NCBI RefSeq assembly: GCF_029201565.1
Contig: NZ_CP104002.1
Location: forward strand, 823,001 to 887,000
DNA length: 64,000 bases
Origin: Devosia sp. SD17-2
GTDB lineage: Bacteria; Pseudomonadota; Alphaproteobacteria; Rhizobiales; Devosiaceae
Direction: 5' to 3'
In this document: one piece after another, positions 1-7,668 of the stretch
Numbering within the stretch: position 1 is the first letter of the stretch
Layout of the letters: each line of letters opens with the position of its first letter
Translations under genes and position numbers: made by a program
The notes under the pieces: model-generated
Databases searched by the model: none
What the model was told of the DNA's origin: nothing
The model's input: the letters and a program-made list of their open reading frames with translations, nothing else

Positions 1-86
1 GGAGGCGATGGAGCCGGGGCGTCCGTGGGGGTTCTACTAAGGTGAAGGCTTGGTCGTGGGGTAGCAATCGCAGGCCACCTCAATGA

Positions 87-398
87 CTACCCCTCGTCGT
101 CCTCATGCTCTTCCATGGCGTGGGCCACCATGTCGGCGAGGATATTGGCGATGTGAGCGTCAGCGGCCTCGTAAAAAACCTGCTTGTTGCGCCGCGTGCC
201 GCGCACCAGCCGGGCGGCGCGCAGGAGGCGCAGATGGTGGCTCACCAGAGACTGGCTGGCGCCCGTCGCCTTGGCGATATCCCCCACGGCAATCGGCCCT
301 TCAAGGCAGGTCAGCACGATCTTCAGCCGCGTCGGATCGCCGAGCAGCCGAAATGTCTCGGCGATCACGGTAATAGTGTTGTCCTCGGGCAGGGGCAC
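87..398 (-). CDS. ArsR/SmtB-family metal-responsive repressor
   Basis: A 103-residue winged-helix repressor starting at GTG. The DNA-recognition helix is the stretch GASQSLVSHHLRLL (about residues 46-59). Near the C-terminus D80, H82, H93 and E96 reproduce the spacing (D-x-H, ten residues, H-x-x-E) of the alpha-5 zinc/cobalt site of SmtB and CzrA. It lacks the alpha-3 CxC arsenic site, so a Zn or Co sensor that leaves DNA when metal binds is more likely than an arsenic sensor. It lies 81 bp downstream of an ABC exporter on the same strand, so the two may be cotranscribed. The gene it regulates may lie outside the window. The family call is firm; the metal is inferred from the ligand pattern. 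Confidence 0.9.
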   Translation of the reverse strand: MPLPEDNTITVIAETFRLLGDPTRLKIVLTCLEGPIAVGDIAKATGASQSLVSHHLRLLRAARLVRGTRRNKQVFYEAADAHIANILADMVAHAMEEHEDDEG

Positions 399-479
399 GG
401 CGAGCTCGTCGGTTCAGCGCTTCGTCATCATCTAGTTAGGCAGGTTCTGGGGCCTTGGCCAGAACGGATCGGCCCTCGC

Positions 480-2357
480 TCAGCGATAGCCCGCTGCCTG
501 CAGTTCAAACAGCTCGGCATAGCGGCCATTGATCGCCAGCAGTTCCTCATGCGTGCCCGCTTCGAGGATGGCGCCATTGTCGAGCACGAGGATACGGTCG
601 GCCATGCGCACGGTCGAAAACCTATGCGAGATGATCACCGCCGATTTGCCATGGGCGAGGTTCTTGAAGCGCGCGAAAACCTCGGCCTCCGCCTTGGCGT
701 CGAGCGCAGCCGTCGGTTCGTCCAGAATGATCAGCTCGGCGTCGCGCATATAGGCGCGGGCGATTGCCACTTTCTGCCATTCGCCACCCGAAAGGTCGCG
801 CCCCTGCTTGAAGAGGCGCCCCAGCTGCTGGTCATAGCCCTTGGGCAGTTTGGCGATGACGCTGTCGGCGAGGCTCTGCTCGGCCGCGAGGTTGATGCGT
901 TCCTGGTCCTCGCGCGCCTCGATCCGCCCAACCCCGATATTGTCGCGGGCGGTGAAGGAGTAGCGGATGAAATCCTGAAAGATCACCCCGACATGGGCGT
1001 GGATGTCCTTGGGGTCCATATCCCTGAGGTCAATGCCATCAATGGTGATGCGACCCTCGCTCGGGTCATAGAGGCGCGTAAGAAGCTTGGCGATCGTGGT
1101 CTTGCCGGCGCCATTCTCGCCCACCAGCGCCAGGGTCTGCCCGGCGGCGAGGGTGAAGGAGAGGTCGCGCACCACCCAGTTTTCGGTTTCCGGATAGCGA
1201 AAGCCGACATTTTCGAAAGCAATTTCGCTCCGGATCGGCGCTGGGAATTTCTTGGGATTTTCCGGCGGCAGCACGGTCGGCTCGATCTCGAAAAAGGAAA
1301 AGAGATCGTCGAGATACATGGATTGCCCGGCGATCTGGGTAAAGCCGAGCAGAATGCGCTGGAACAACCCGTTAAGCCGCAGGAAAGAGCCCGAGAGGAA
1401 CGCCAGGTCACCCAGGGTGAATTCCCCGGTGATGGTGCGCCAGACGATATAGCCATAGGCGGCGTAGTAGGCGAGGCTGGCTATGCCGGTAAAGAGGGCG
1501 CCCCAGCTGGCGCGCAGCATGGCGACGCGGCGGTTTTCGATAAAGATCTGGTTGGCGAGCGTCCGGAAACGGCTGATCAGATAATCGCCCAGGCCAAAGA
1601 GTTTGACCTCCTTGGCGGTCTCGGCGCTCGCCCCGATCTGGCGGAGATATTCAATCTCGCGGCGTTCAGGCGTGCGCCAGCGGCTCAGCATATAGGCGAG
1701 CGTGTTGAACCGCGTTTCGCCCCAGATCGAGGGAATGAAACTGAGCGGCAGCAGGAGGATCAGCCAGGGCGCGTAAAAGAACAGGCCACCGGCCAGTGTC
1801 ATCACGGTGAGGATGTCCTGGGCCTGGCCGAACATCTGGCTCAGCAGCGCATTGCGCCCGGCCGCCTGTCGGCGCGCCCGCTCCAGCCGGTCCTGGTATT
1901 CGGCGCTCTCGAAATGCATCAGATCCAGCCGGGCGGCGTGGCCCATCAGCTCGATGCTGACCTGGTTGGAATGCAGTTCAGAGAGGATGGAATCCACCAG
2001 ACCCGTGGCGCGGGCAATGATGTCATTGGCCAGCACCAGCGAAAATTCCAGCACCAGCAGCCACAGCACGGGCGTCAGAAGGCCCGAGCTCCACCAATCG
2101 ATAAATTCCGGGCCCGGCGCCGCGATGGCCGTAAGCCGCACCACCTCGTCGACGATCAGCTTGGCCGCGTAGAGCACGGCCACGGGCTGAAATGCTGCAA
2201 TCAGGCGCAGGACCACTGTCGCGGCCGTCAGCCAGCGACTGGTGCGCCAGATCTGCGCCACGAGCCGTCCGAGATGGCGCAGATTGTGGAGGCGCTCGCG
2301 GAAGGTCGGGGTCTTGTCGGGAATTGGGGGTGGGCGACGCCCGGGCAGGTCGGTCAT
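480..2357 (-). CDS. ABC exporter, fused membrane and ATPase domains
   Basis: A 625-residue half-transporter with an N-terminal membrane domain (about residues 55-340) and a C-terminal ATPase (about 370-610). The ATPase has Walker A GENGAGKTT, signature LSGGEWQKVAIARA, Walker B LIILDEPTAALDA and switch histidine in ISHR. It probably works as a homodimer in the inner membrane, exporting an unidentified substrate. The signature has E-W where most exporters have Q-R. The metal repressor gene follows 81 bp downstream, which makes metal or metal-chelate export conceivable, but no metal-binding residues are visible. The family is secure; the substrate is unknown. Confidence 0.9.
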   Translation of the reverse strand: MTDLPGRRPPPIPDKTPTFRERLHNLRHLGRLVAQIWRTSRWLTAATVVLRLIAAFQPVAVLYAAKLIVDEVVRLTAIAAPGPEFIDWWSSGLLTPVLWLLVLEFSLVLANDIIARATGLVDSILSELHSNQVSIELMGHAARLDLMHFESAEYQDRLERARRQAAGRNALLSQMFGQAQDILTVMTLAGGLFFYAPWLILLLPLSFIPSIWGETRFNTLAYMLSRWRTPERREIEYLRQIGASAETAKEVKLFGLGDYLISRFRTLANQIFIENRRVAMLRASWGALFTGIASLAYYAAYGYIVWRTITGEFTLGDLAFLSGSFLRLNGLFQRILLGFTQIAGQSMYLDDLFSFFEIEPTVLPPENPKKFPAPIRSEIAFENVGFRYPETENWVVRDLSFTLAAGQTLALVGENGAGKTTIAKLLTRLYDPSEGRITIDGIDLRDMDPKDIHAHVGVIFQDFIRYSFTARDNIGVGRIEAREDQERINLAAEQSLADSVIAKLPKGYDQQLGRLFKQGRDLSGGEWQKVAIARAYMRDAELIILDEPTAALDAKAEAEVFARFKNLAHGKSAVIISHRFSTVRMADRILVLDNGAILEAGTHEELLAINGRYAELFELQAAGYR

Positions 2358-2436
2358 GGTCGCTACTGTACTGTGGCACGGTGCGTCAGGAAATAAGCCC
2401 GGCGCGAATTAAACGCTGTTCCTGAGATCACCTGCG

Positions 2437-3129
2437 CTAGGTCAGGTTGCGCAGGAACCCGGCAAGATCGGCGGTCACATGCTGCACATGTGGCCCTGCG
2501 GCCTGATCGAGCTCCCAGGCTTCCACCTGCTCATGCACAAAGCCTTCGCCGGCGACGACCTGCACCGTCGCCATCCCCGTCTCATGGGGCACGACGAGGT
2601 TCTTTTCGAGATCGTCGAACATGGCCGCGCGGCTGGGGTCGATGTCGTAGCGCGCAAAGAAGCCGTCATAGGCCTCGCGGTGCGGTTTTGGCACGAAGGT
2701 CATGGCACGGATATCGTGCACATGTTCGAACAGATCGTCCCCGCCCAGCTGGCGCAGCACGGAGCGCGCATGGCCGGTGTCACCATTGGTCAGGATCAGT
2801 TTTCGCCCAGGCAGATCGCGGATTGCGGCGATCAGTTCCGGGTGGGGCATCACCGGCGTGTAGTCGATGGCGTGGACCGTATTGAGGAAGTGGTCGGGAT
2901 CGATCTGGTGCTGGATCATCAGCCCGTTGAGCGTGGTGCCGAAGTCCCGGTAATATTGCTTCTGCAGCGTGCGGGCCGCATCGAACTCGAGTTTGGTGAC
3001 ATCCATCACATAATGGGTGATGCGGATATCCACCTGCGCAAAGAGGTTGCACTCCCGGGGATAAAGCGTGTTGTCGAGGTCAAAGACCCAATCGGTGACG
3101 TGATCAAAGCGCGGCGCAGAAGTGTTCAT
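2437..3129 (-). CDS. HAD-superfamily pyrimidine 5'-nucleotidase
   Basis: A 230-residue HAD phosphatase. Motif I is DLDNTLYP (the first Asp is the nucleophile), motif II is LTNGD, motif III lies around PKPHREAY, and motif IV is FDDLEKN. The DLDNTLYP form and the length match the SDT1-like pyrimidine 5'-nucleotidases, which dephosphorylate UMP and CMP. In other Hyphomicrobiales this gene usually sits close to argB; here argB is 5.4 kb away, with ilvA, a TSUP permease, a secreted protein and an IS element in between. It is transcribed toward the ABC exporter, 79 bp away. Confidence 0.85.
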   Translation of the reverse strand: MNTSAPRFDHVTDWVFDLDNTLYPRECNLFAQVDIRITHYVMDVTKLEFDAARTLQKQYYRDFGTTLNGLMIQHQIDPDHFLNTVHAIDYTPVMPHPELIAAIRDLPGRKLILTNGDTGHARSVLRQLGGDDLFEHVHDIRAMTFVPKPHREAYDGFFARYDIDPSRAAMFDDLEKNLVVPHETGMATVQVVAGEGFVHEQVEAWELDQAAGPHVQHVTADLAGFLRNLT

Positions 3130-3205
3130 GGGCTGAGCTTACCAGAACCGTGAAGCCGCTTCACCCGCCAAAAACGCAGGGCCGATATATCCCGCGCATC
3201 AAGAA

Positions 3206-3322
3206 ACCCCCACCCAACCTCCCCCTGTCAAGGGGGAGGGGCTCGTCGGTGGCTCTCCGAAGGCACCGCAATCCCGATGCGTCCCTCCCCCTACCAGGGG
3301 AGGTTAGGTGGGGGTGGGGGCC
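3206..3322. repeat. GC-rich intergenic palindromic repeat
   Basis: The arms CCCACCCAACCTCCCC and GGGGAGGTTAGGTGGGG face each other about 70 bases apart. A smaller hairpin, CTCCCCCT with AGGGGGAG, lies inside the left arm. Related C-rich/G-rich palindromes occur near 10.98-11.13 kb, 55.6 kb and 61.9 kb. These look like dispersed extragenic elements that can fold in RNA; no coding potential is visible. Confidence 0.7.
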
Positions 3323-3378
3323 AGCGCTGCAGCCGCGGCCCAACGCGATGCCGCCAGAGCCACCGCCCTATCCCTCCA

Positions 3379-3394
3379 TCGTCATTGCCCGGCT
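3379..3394. repeat. Left half of a dispersed palindrome split by the IS
   Basis: The arm ATTGCCCGG followed by loop bases CT. Its partner arm CCGGGCAAT follows the far end of the IS at 4539-4547. Intact copies of the same unit occur at 11169-11206 and 61790-61827. Rejoining the halves restores a 9-bp stem with a 5-base loop. Confidence 0.85.
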
Positions 3395-3420
3395 TGTGTG
3401 GAGGATCTGTGCTTTAGTGG

Positions 3421-3577
3421 TGGCATCAGCCGGGTTGCGCATCCCGGCTGATGCAGTCAGGAGGCCGTTTTGTCCGGCTGGTTTGTCACAGCCGAGGACG
3501 AGCAAGGCCCTGTCTGCTCCCTTTGACCCCGAACGGTTGATCGGGCTGTTGCCCGCACCACAAGCCTGGGAGCAAGG
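3421..3577 (+). ncRNA. Predicted IS110 bridge RNA
   Basis: Folding by eye gives three modules. (1) A perfect 12-bp 5' hairpin (3423-3434 with 3443-3454). (2) A target loop closed by CAG/GGCC (3458-3460, 3463-3466) with GGCC/CTG (3506-3512). (3) A donor loop closed by TGCTCCC (3515-3521) with GGGAGCA (3568-3574), containing hairpin CGGGC/GCCCG (3542-3555). Left target guide 3472-3479 matches target 3387-3394 with one wobble. Right target guide 3496-3502 is complementary to 4534-4540 with one wobble. Left donor guide 3533-3539 equals the IS right end 4527-4533. Right donor guide 3559-3564 is complementary to 3393-3398. This is the order and strand sense known for IS621. An alternative hairpin (3475-3480 with 3489-3494) would mask the left target guide. 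Exact RNA ends are unknown. Confidence 0.8.
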
Positions 3578-3579
3578 TC

Positions 3580-4521
3580 ATGATACACGACACCCTCTTC
3601 GTTGGCATCGACGTTTCCAAGACGCATCTGGACGTTCATACCCATCCCGCTGGCAAATCCTGGCGTTGCAGCACTGGACCGGAGGCGCTCGCCGAGCTGA
3701 CGCAGCGCCTGGCCAGACTGGGGCCGTTGGCCATCGGGCTCGAAGCCTCGGGAGGCTATGAAGCCCGCGTGGCCGAGAGCCTGCATGCCGCTGGCCTTGA
3801 AGTGCATGTTCTAGCCCCGGCGCGGATCCGCAGTTACGCGCGGGGTATCGGCCAATTGGCCAAAACCGACAAGATCGATGCCGCTCTGATCGCGCGTTAT
3901 CTGCAGGCCGTGCGCGCCAGCTTGACCCCTTATGTGTCTGATCCGATCCGACAAAGGCTGAGCGCGTTCACAGCCCATCGGCGGCGGATCGTTGCGGAAA
4001 AGAGCGGCCTTGTCAGTCAGCTCGATACCATCGACGAGCCGCTTGTGCGCAGCCTGATCGAGGAGCGTCTGGCGGCCATCGCCCTGGAGATCAAACGCAT
4101 CGAAGCGGCCATCACTGCCCTTCTCGCCGACAATCGCCAGCTCCAGCAGCGCCAGGCGCGGCTGCGGCAGGTGACCGGCGTCGGTCCGGTTCTGGCGATC
4201 GCCTTACTGGCCGACATGCCCGAGCTCGGCAAGGTCTCCGCCAAGGTGGCCGCAGCACTCATCGGCGTTGCCCCTTATGCCCGCCAATCGGGCGCATCGG
4301 ATCGCAACGGCCGCTGTCTTGGCGGACGAAAACATCTGCGCGATATCGCCTACATGGCCGTGCTCAGCGCCATCAAGGTGAAAGACCCCGTTCTCGGCGG
4401 CTTCTATCAAAGACTGCGCCTGCGCGGAAAACCCTTCAAACTCGCCATGATCGCAACGGTGAGAAAACTCATCACAATCCTCAACGCCATCGCCCGACAG
4501 GAACCGGCATTCCAACAGTGA
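3580..4521 (+). CDS. IS110-family transposase (bridge-RNA recombinase)
   Basis: A 313-residue recombinase of normal family length with no frameshift. The N-terminal RuvC-like DEDD domain shows GIDVSKTHLDVH (first Asp), IGLEASGGYE (Glu) and KTDKIDAALIARYL (DxxD). The C-terminal transposase-20 domain shows GVGPVLAIALLADMPELG, followed by GVAPYARQSGASDRNG, where the family's catalytic serine is expected, and then GGRKHLRDIAYMA. Both halves needed for activity are present. The gene starts five bases after the predicted bridge RNA, so one transcript probably supplies RNA and protein. It would excise a circle and insert it at guide-matched targets. Confidence 0.95.
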   Translation: MIHDTLFVGIDVSKTHLDVHTHPAGKSWRCSTGPEALAELTQRLARLGPLAIGLEASGGYEARVAESLHAAGLEVHVLAPARIRSYARGIGQLAKTDKIDAALIARYLQAVRASLTPYVSDPIRQRLSAFTAHRRRIVAEKSGLVSQLDTIDEPLVRSLIEERLAAIALEIKRIEAAITALLADNRQLQQRQARLRQVTGVGPVLAIALLADMPELGKVSAKVAAALIGVAPYARQSGASDRNGRCLGGRKHLRDIAYMAVLSAIKVKDPVLGGFYQRLRLRGKPFKLAMIATVRKLITILNAIARQEPAFQQ

Positions 4522-4533
4522 TGTCCACGGTTG

Positions 4534-4594
4534 CTTGTCCGGGCAATCCATCTCGCCACAAAACTGGATCACCCGGACAATCCCGGTGATGACG
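4534..4594. repeat. Right half of the split palindrome plus an adjoining palindrome
   Basis: CTTGT and the arm CCGGGCAAT, followed by the conserved tail CCATCTCGCC, complete the repeat interrupted by the IS. Directly after it, GGATCACCCGG and CCCGGTGATGACG (4567-4594) form a second, imperfect palindrome. The two units side by side look like a mosaic of extragenic repeats. Confidence 0.75.
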
Positions 4595-4654
4595 AAAGAA
4601 CCGCGGGCGTCCGGAGGAAATCGGGATGGTCGTCATGCCTCCCAAAAAACAAAA

Positions 4655-4679
4655 CCCTCCCCCGCAGCGCGGGAGAGGG
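4655..4679 (-). terminator. Rho-independent terminator of the secreted-protein gene
   Basis: CCCTCCCCCGC pairs with GCGGGAGAGGG around an AGC loop. On the minus strand it is followed by GGGTTTTGTTTTTT, a U-rich tail, 25 bases past the stop codon of the upstream gene. Confidence 0.8.
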
Positions 4680-4703
4680 CAAAACGACAAAGCCGCAAAG
4701 AGC

Positions 4704-5954
4704 TTACTGGTTGGCGGTAACTGCCAGGCCCAGCGCCGAAATCAGGCCGGCCGGATTGGCAGCAGCGGCGCTGAGAACGAGGAGGCTCGTCGGCTGGGCT
4801 GGCTTGATGGCGACTTCAAAGCTCTGTGGATTATCGAGGAAGGCGGTGACGGCGGGCACGACCATGTCGGACAGCGCGGGGATGCCGAACTGGCCGATCA
4901 TCTGGGGCAGCATGGCCTTGATGCCTTCCACGAATTCGGCGCGTTCAGCGCCGGACTGGGCGGCGTAGAAGTCGAGCAGCTTGCCGGCCAGCGAGTCTTC
5001 GTCATAGCGCACGTTCACGCCAGCGAGCGAGATGGCCTGCAGCAGTTCCATGCCGAGCATCATCTGCTTGGCCTGGGCCTCTTCGCTGGTCGGGTCCATG
5101 GTGCTGGCCTGCATGGCGTAGATCTTGTCGAGGATCGCCGGGGTCAGGCCCGAAAGGTCAGCGGTGAAATTGAGTGCGCCGACATTGTCGAAATCCATCA
5201 GGAACTGGTCGATCACCACGTGGCCATCGGTCATGGTCCAGCTCATCGACTGGTTGATGTTGCCGCTGATCGTGGTGAGACCGAGCGCCTCGATGGTGGC
5301 GGCGGTGTCCGGATCTTCCTCGCTGGCGGCAGAGAGATCGGCACGGATATCGGTGATGTCGAACACCGAGACGATATCGGTCAGTTCGTCATTGGCGTCG
5401 AAGCTGAATTCATTGGTGGCATCGATGCCGGCGATCGAGAAGAAGTCGGCGCCGTCACGGGTCACGGTAATCGGCCCGGTGGCCATGCGGCCGGCGGTCA
5501 TCATCAGGTCGACGGTATCCATCGGGCCAGCCGGGGGCAGGTAGATGTCCTCGACGACGATGCCCGTCACCGTCACACGGCCGACCGGATCCTCGGAGAA
5601 ATTGGTGTCGATATCGGGTACGGTGAGGCGTTCGGCGGTGAAGCCGCCATCATCGGTCTCGCTGACGCCGGTGAAGGTCAGCTGGGTATCGAGCGCGATG
5701 GCTTCGTCAACGCCGGTGATGGAGACATTGAGGCCGTCCACGACCACGGTGTCGCCATTGGCGGTCGCCGTGTCGAAAGTGATGTCATAGCCGCCCATCT
5801 TGTAGACGTCAGCGATGCGCTGCATGAAGGCCTGGGCGTCGAGCGCCATCGCCGGCTGCAACATGGCCAGCGTCGCCAGGCCCGAAGCCAGCATCAAGCC
5901 TTTGATCTTGGTCGTCATCATCATCATGGTCTGCGTCATCCGATTTCGTGCCAT
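4704..5954 (-). CDS. Secreted protein of unknown function
   Basis: A 416-residue protein with a Sec signal peptide: basic TTKIKG, hydrophobic LMLASGLATLAML, and a likely cut after QPAMA. The start is uncertain because several Met codons precede TTKIKG; the translation probably begins at one of the MMMM cluster rather than the first Met. The mature part is acidic and rich in Thr, Asp and Val. It repeatedly alternates short beta-like stretches ending in Asp, such as VDGLNVSITG and VTVTGIVVEDIYL, suggesting an extended beta structure in the periplasm or on the surface. I recognise no domain. It is a single gene with its own terminator. Confidence 0.75.
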   Translation of the reverse strand: MARNRMTQTMMMMTTKIKGLMLASGLATLAMLQPAMALDAQAFMQRIADVYKMGGYDITFDTATANGDTVVVDGLNVSITGVDEAIALDTQLTFTGVSETDDGGFTAERLTVPDIDTNFSEDPVGRVTVTGIVVEDIYLPPAGPMDTVDLMMTAGRMATGPITVTRDGADFFSIAGIDATNEFSFDANDELTDIVSVFDITDIRADLSAASEEDPDTAATIEALGLTTISGNINQSMSWTMTDGHVVIDQFLMDFDNVGALNFTADLSGLTPAILDKIYAMQASTMDPTSEEAQAKQMMLGMELLQAISLAGVNVRYDEDSLAGKLLDFYAAQSGAERAEFVEGIKAMLPQMIGQFGIPALSDMVVPAVTAFLDNPQSFEVAIKPAQPTSLLVLSAAAANPAGLISALGLAVTANQ

Positions 5955-6086
5955 GCACCCAGTAGATCAGGCGCACATGTCCCTTTTGTGTTGCCCCACC
6001 GGGGCTTGATGGCGGTGCTTCACGGCTGAATTGCGATGATCAGCATCTTTGCCCCGCTTTTCCAACCCTGTTTGCGCGGGATTGGT

Positions 6087-7604
6087 TCAGCGAGCCTGAA
6101 GAAATTGCCTGTAGACCGGGTTTTCCGTCTCGTCCCAATAGGGGAAGCCAATGGCCTCGATATGGGCGAAGAGATCGGCGCGGGTCTCGGGCGGCACTTC
6201 GGCGCCGACCAGCACGCGGCCATAATCGGCACCATGGTTGCGATAGTGGAAGAGCGAGATATTCCACTCGTCGTTCAGCCCTTCGAGAAACCGCAGCAGG
6301 GCGCCCGGCCGTTCGGGAAACTCGAAGCGGAAGATCATCTCATTGTCGAGCCCGGCCACCCGTCCGCCCACCATGTGCCGGACATGGAGTTTTGCCACTT
6401 CATTGTCGGTGAGATCGGTCACCTCGAGCCCGTTCTCGGTGAGGTGGGTGACGATCTCCTGCTTTTCCTTTTCGCCCCCGGCCAGCTTGATGCCGACGAA
6501 GATATGGGCCTCGCTACCCGCCGCGTAGCGATAGTTGAATTCGGTGATCGCGCGCTGCCCCAAAAGCCGGATAAAGGCGCGATAGCTGCCCGGCTTCTCG
6601 GGAATGGTGACGCCCAGCAGCGCCTCGGCGCGTTCGCCGATCTCAGCCCGCTCGGCCACATAGCGCAGGCGATCAAAATTGACATTGGCGCCCGAATTGA
6701 TAGCGATCAGCGCGCCTTCGGGCGCCTTGTCGGTTTCGATTTCACGCCGCAGCCCGGCGAGGGCCAGCGCCCCTGCCGGCTCGGCAATGGCGCGTGTGTC
6801 GTCAAAAATATCCTTGATGGCGGCGCAGATCTCGTCAGCCGACACGGTGACGATATCGTCGAGCAGGTCGCGGCAGAGCCGGAAGGTCTCGTCGCCCACC
6901 TGGCGCACGGCAACCCCATCGGCAAAGAGCCCCACCTGATCGAGCGCCACCGGGCGCCCCGCCGCAATCGCCGCTTGCATCGAGGCGGCTTCTTCCGGCT
7001 CGACGCCGATGACACGGATTTCCGGCCGCAAAAACTTGACGAAACTGGCGATCCCCGCGGCCAGCCCACCGCCGCCGATGGGCACATAGATGGCGCCGAT
7101 CGGTCCGGGATGCTGGCGCACGATTTCGAGCCCGATCGTGCCCTGGCCGGCGATGACATCGGGATCATCGAACGGATGCACGAAGACATAGCCGTGCCGT
7201 TCCGCCAAGTCCTCGGCATGGGCGCGGGCGGCGTCAAACCCTTCGCCGAACAGCACGACTTCCCCGTCCAGCTGGCGCACAGAGGACACCTTGATATCCG
7301 GCGTCGTCGTCGGCATGACGATCACCGATCTGATGCCCGCCCGGCTCGCCGAGAGCGCCACCCCCTGCGCGTGATTACCGGCCGAGGCGCAGATGACGCC
7401 ACGCGCGCGCTCTTCGGCGGTGAGATGGGCGATGCGGTTATGCGCGCCGCGGATCTTGAACGAGAACACCGGCTGCTCGTCCTCGCGTTTGAGCAGAATG
7501 GTTTGCCCCAACCGCTCGGACAGGCGCTTCATCTTGTCGAGCGGCGTCTGCACGGCCACTTCATAGACGGAGGACGAGAGGATCTTGCGGACATAATCGT
7601 GCAT
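6087..7604 (-). CDS. ilvA: Threonine ammonia-lyase, biosynthetic
   Basis: A PLP enzyme converting threonine to 2-oxobutanoate and ammonia, the first step of isoleucine synthesis. The start at MHDYVRK gives 505 residues, close to the 514 of E. coli IlvA; an upstream in-frame ATG would add 18 residues unlike the family. The PLP lysine is K50 in SFKIRGAHN and the phosphate-binding loop is GGGGLAAG. After about residue 320 come two ACT-like regulatory domains (EKPGSYRAFIRLLG and ERPGALLRFLEGL), indicating isoleucine/valine feedback control. The two regulatory domains distinguish it from the shorter catabolic TdcB. Confidence 0.95.
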   Translation of the reverse strand: MHDYVRKILSSSVYEVAVQTPLDKMKRLSERLGQTILLKREDEQPVFSFKIRGAHNRIAHLTAEERARGVICASAGNHAQGVALSASRAGIRSVIVMPTTTPDIKVSSVRQLDGEVVLFGEGFDAARAHAEDLAERHGYVFVHPFDDPDVIAGQGTIGLEIVRQHPGPIGAIYVPIGGGGLAAGIASFVKFLRPEIRVIGVEPEEAASMQAAIAAGRPVALDQVGLFADGVAVRQVGDETFRLCRDLLDDIVTVSADEICAAIKDIFDDTRAIAEPAGALALAGLRREIETDKAPEGALIAINSGANVNFDRLRYVAERAEIGERAEALLGVTIPEKPGSYRAFIRLLGQRAITEFNYRYAAGSEAHIFVGIKLAGGEKEKQEIVTHLTENGLEVTDLTDNEVAKLHVRHMVGGRVAGLDNEMIFRFEFPERPGALLRFLEGLNDEWNISLFHYRNHGADYGRVLVGAEVPPETRADLFAHIEAIGFPYWDETENPVYRQFLQAR

Positions 7605-7668
7605 GGCGGGCTCCGGAAACGGCACCCGGGACAAAGGCCCGCCCGGCCCAAATGTCAACCTTGGCCGC

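Larger units (their letters stand above)
3395..4535 (+). mobile_element. IS110-family insertion sequence (IS110 group), complete
   Basis: About 1.14 kb: a 185-base non-coding left end, an intact transposase gene and a 14-base right end. There are no terminal inverted repeats, as is normal for the family. The ends were placed from the split palindrome. GCTTGT is present on both sides (3392-3397 and 4533-4538), and the CT inside it is taken as the crossover core because CT is the core used by IS621. The long non-coding left end and short right end mark the IS110 group rather than IS1111. The insertion lies in the loop of a dispersed palindrome. Confidence 0.9.

Noticed and set aside
2..40. A short frame ending in PWGFY and a stop at the left edge
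   Set aside because: It could be the end of a plus-strand gene, but twelve codons are too few to support a call.
105..2396. A 763-codon open frame on the plus strand opposite the ABC exporter
   Set aside because: It lies antisense to a gene with clear catalytic motifs and has no family features; such long antisense frames are common in GC-rich DNA.
3457..3807. A 116-codon minus-strand frame across the IS left end
   Set aside because: It overlaps the predicted bridge RNA and transposase start and has no IS-family counterpart.
4626..6029. A 467-codon plus-strand frame opposite the secreted protein
   Set aside because: Antisense to a protein with a signal peptide and its own terminator; rich in His and Gly as expected of an antisense shadow.
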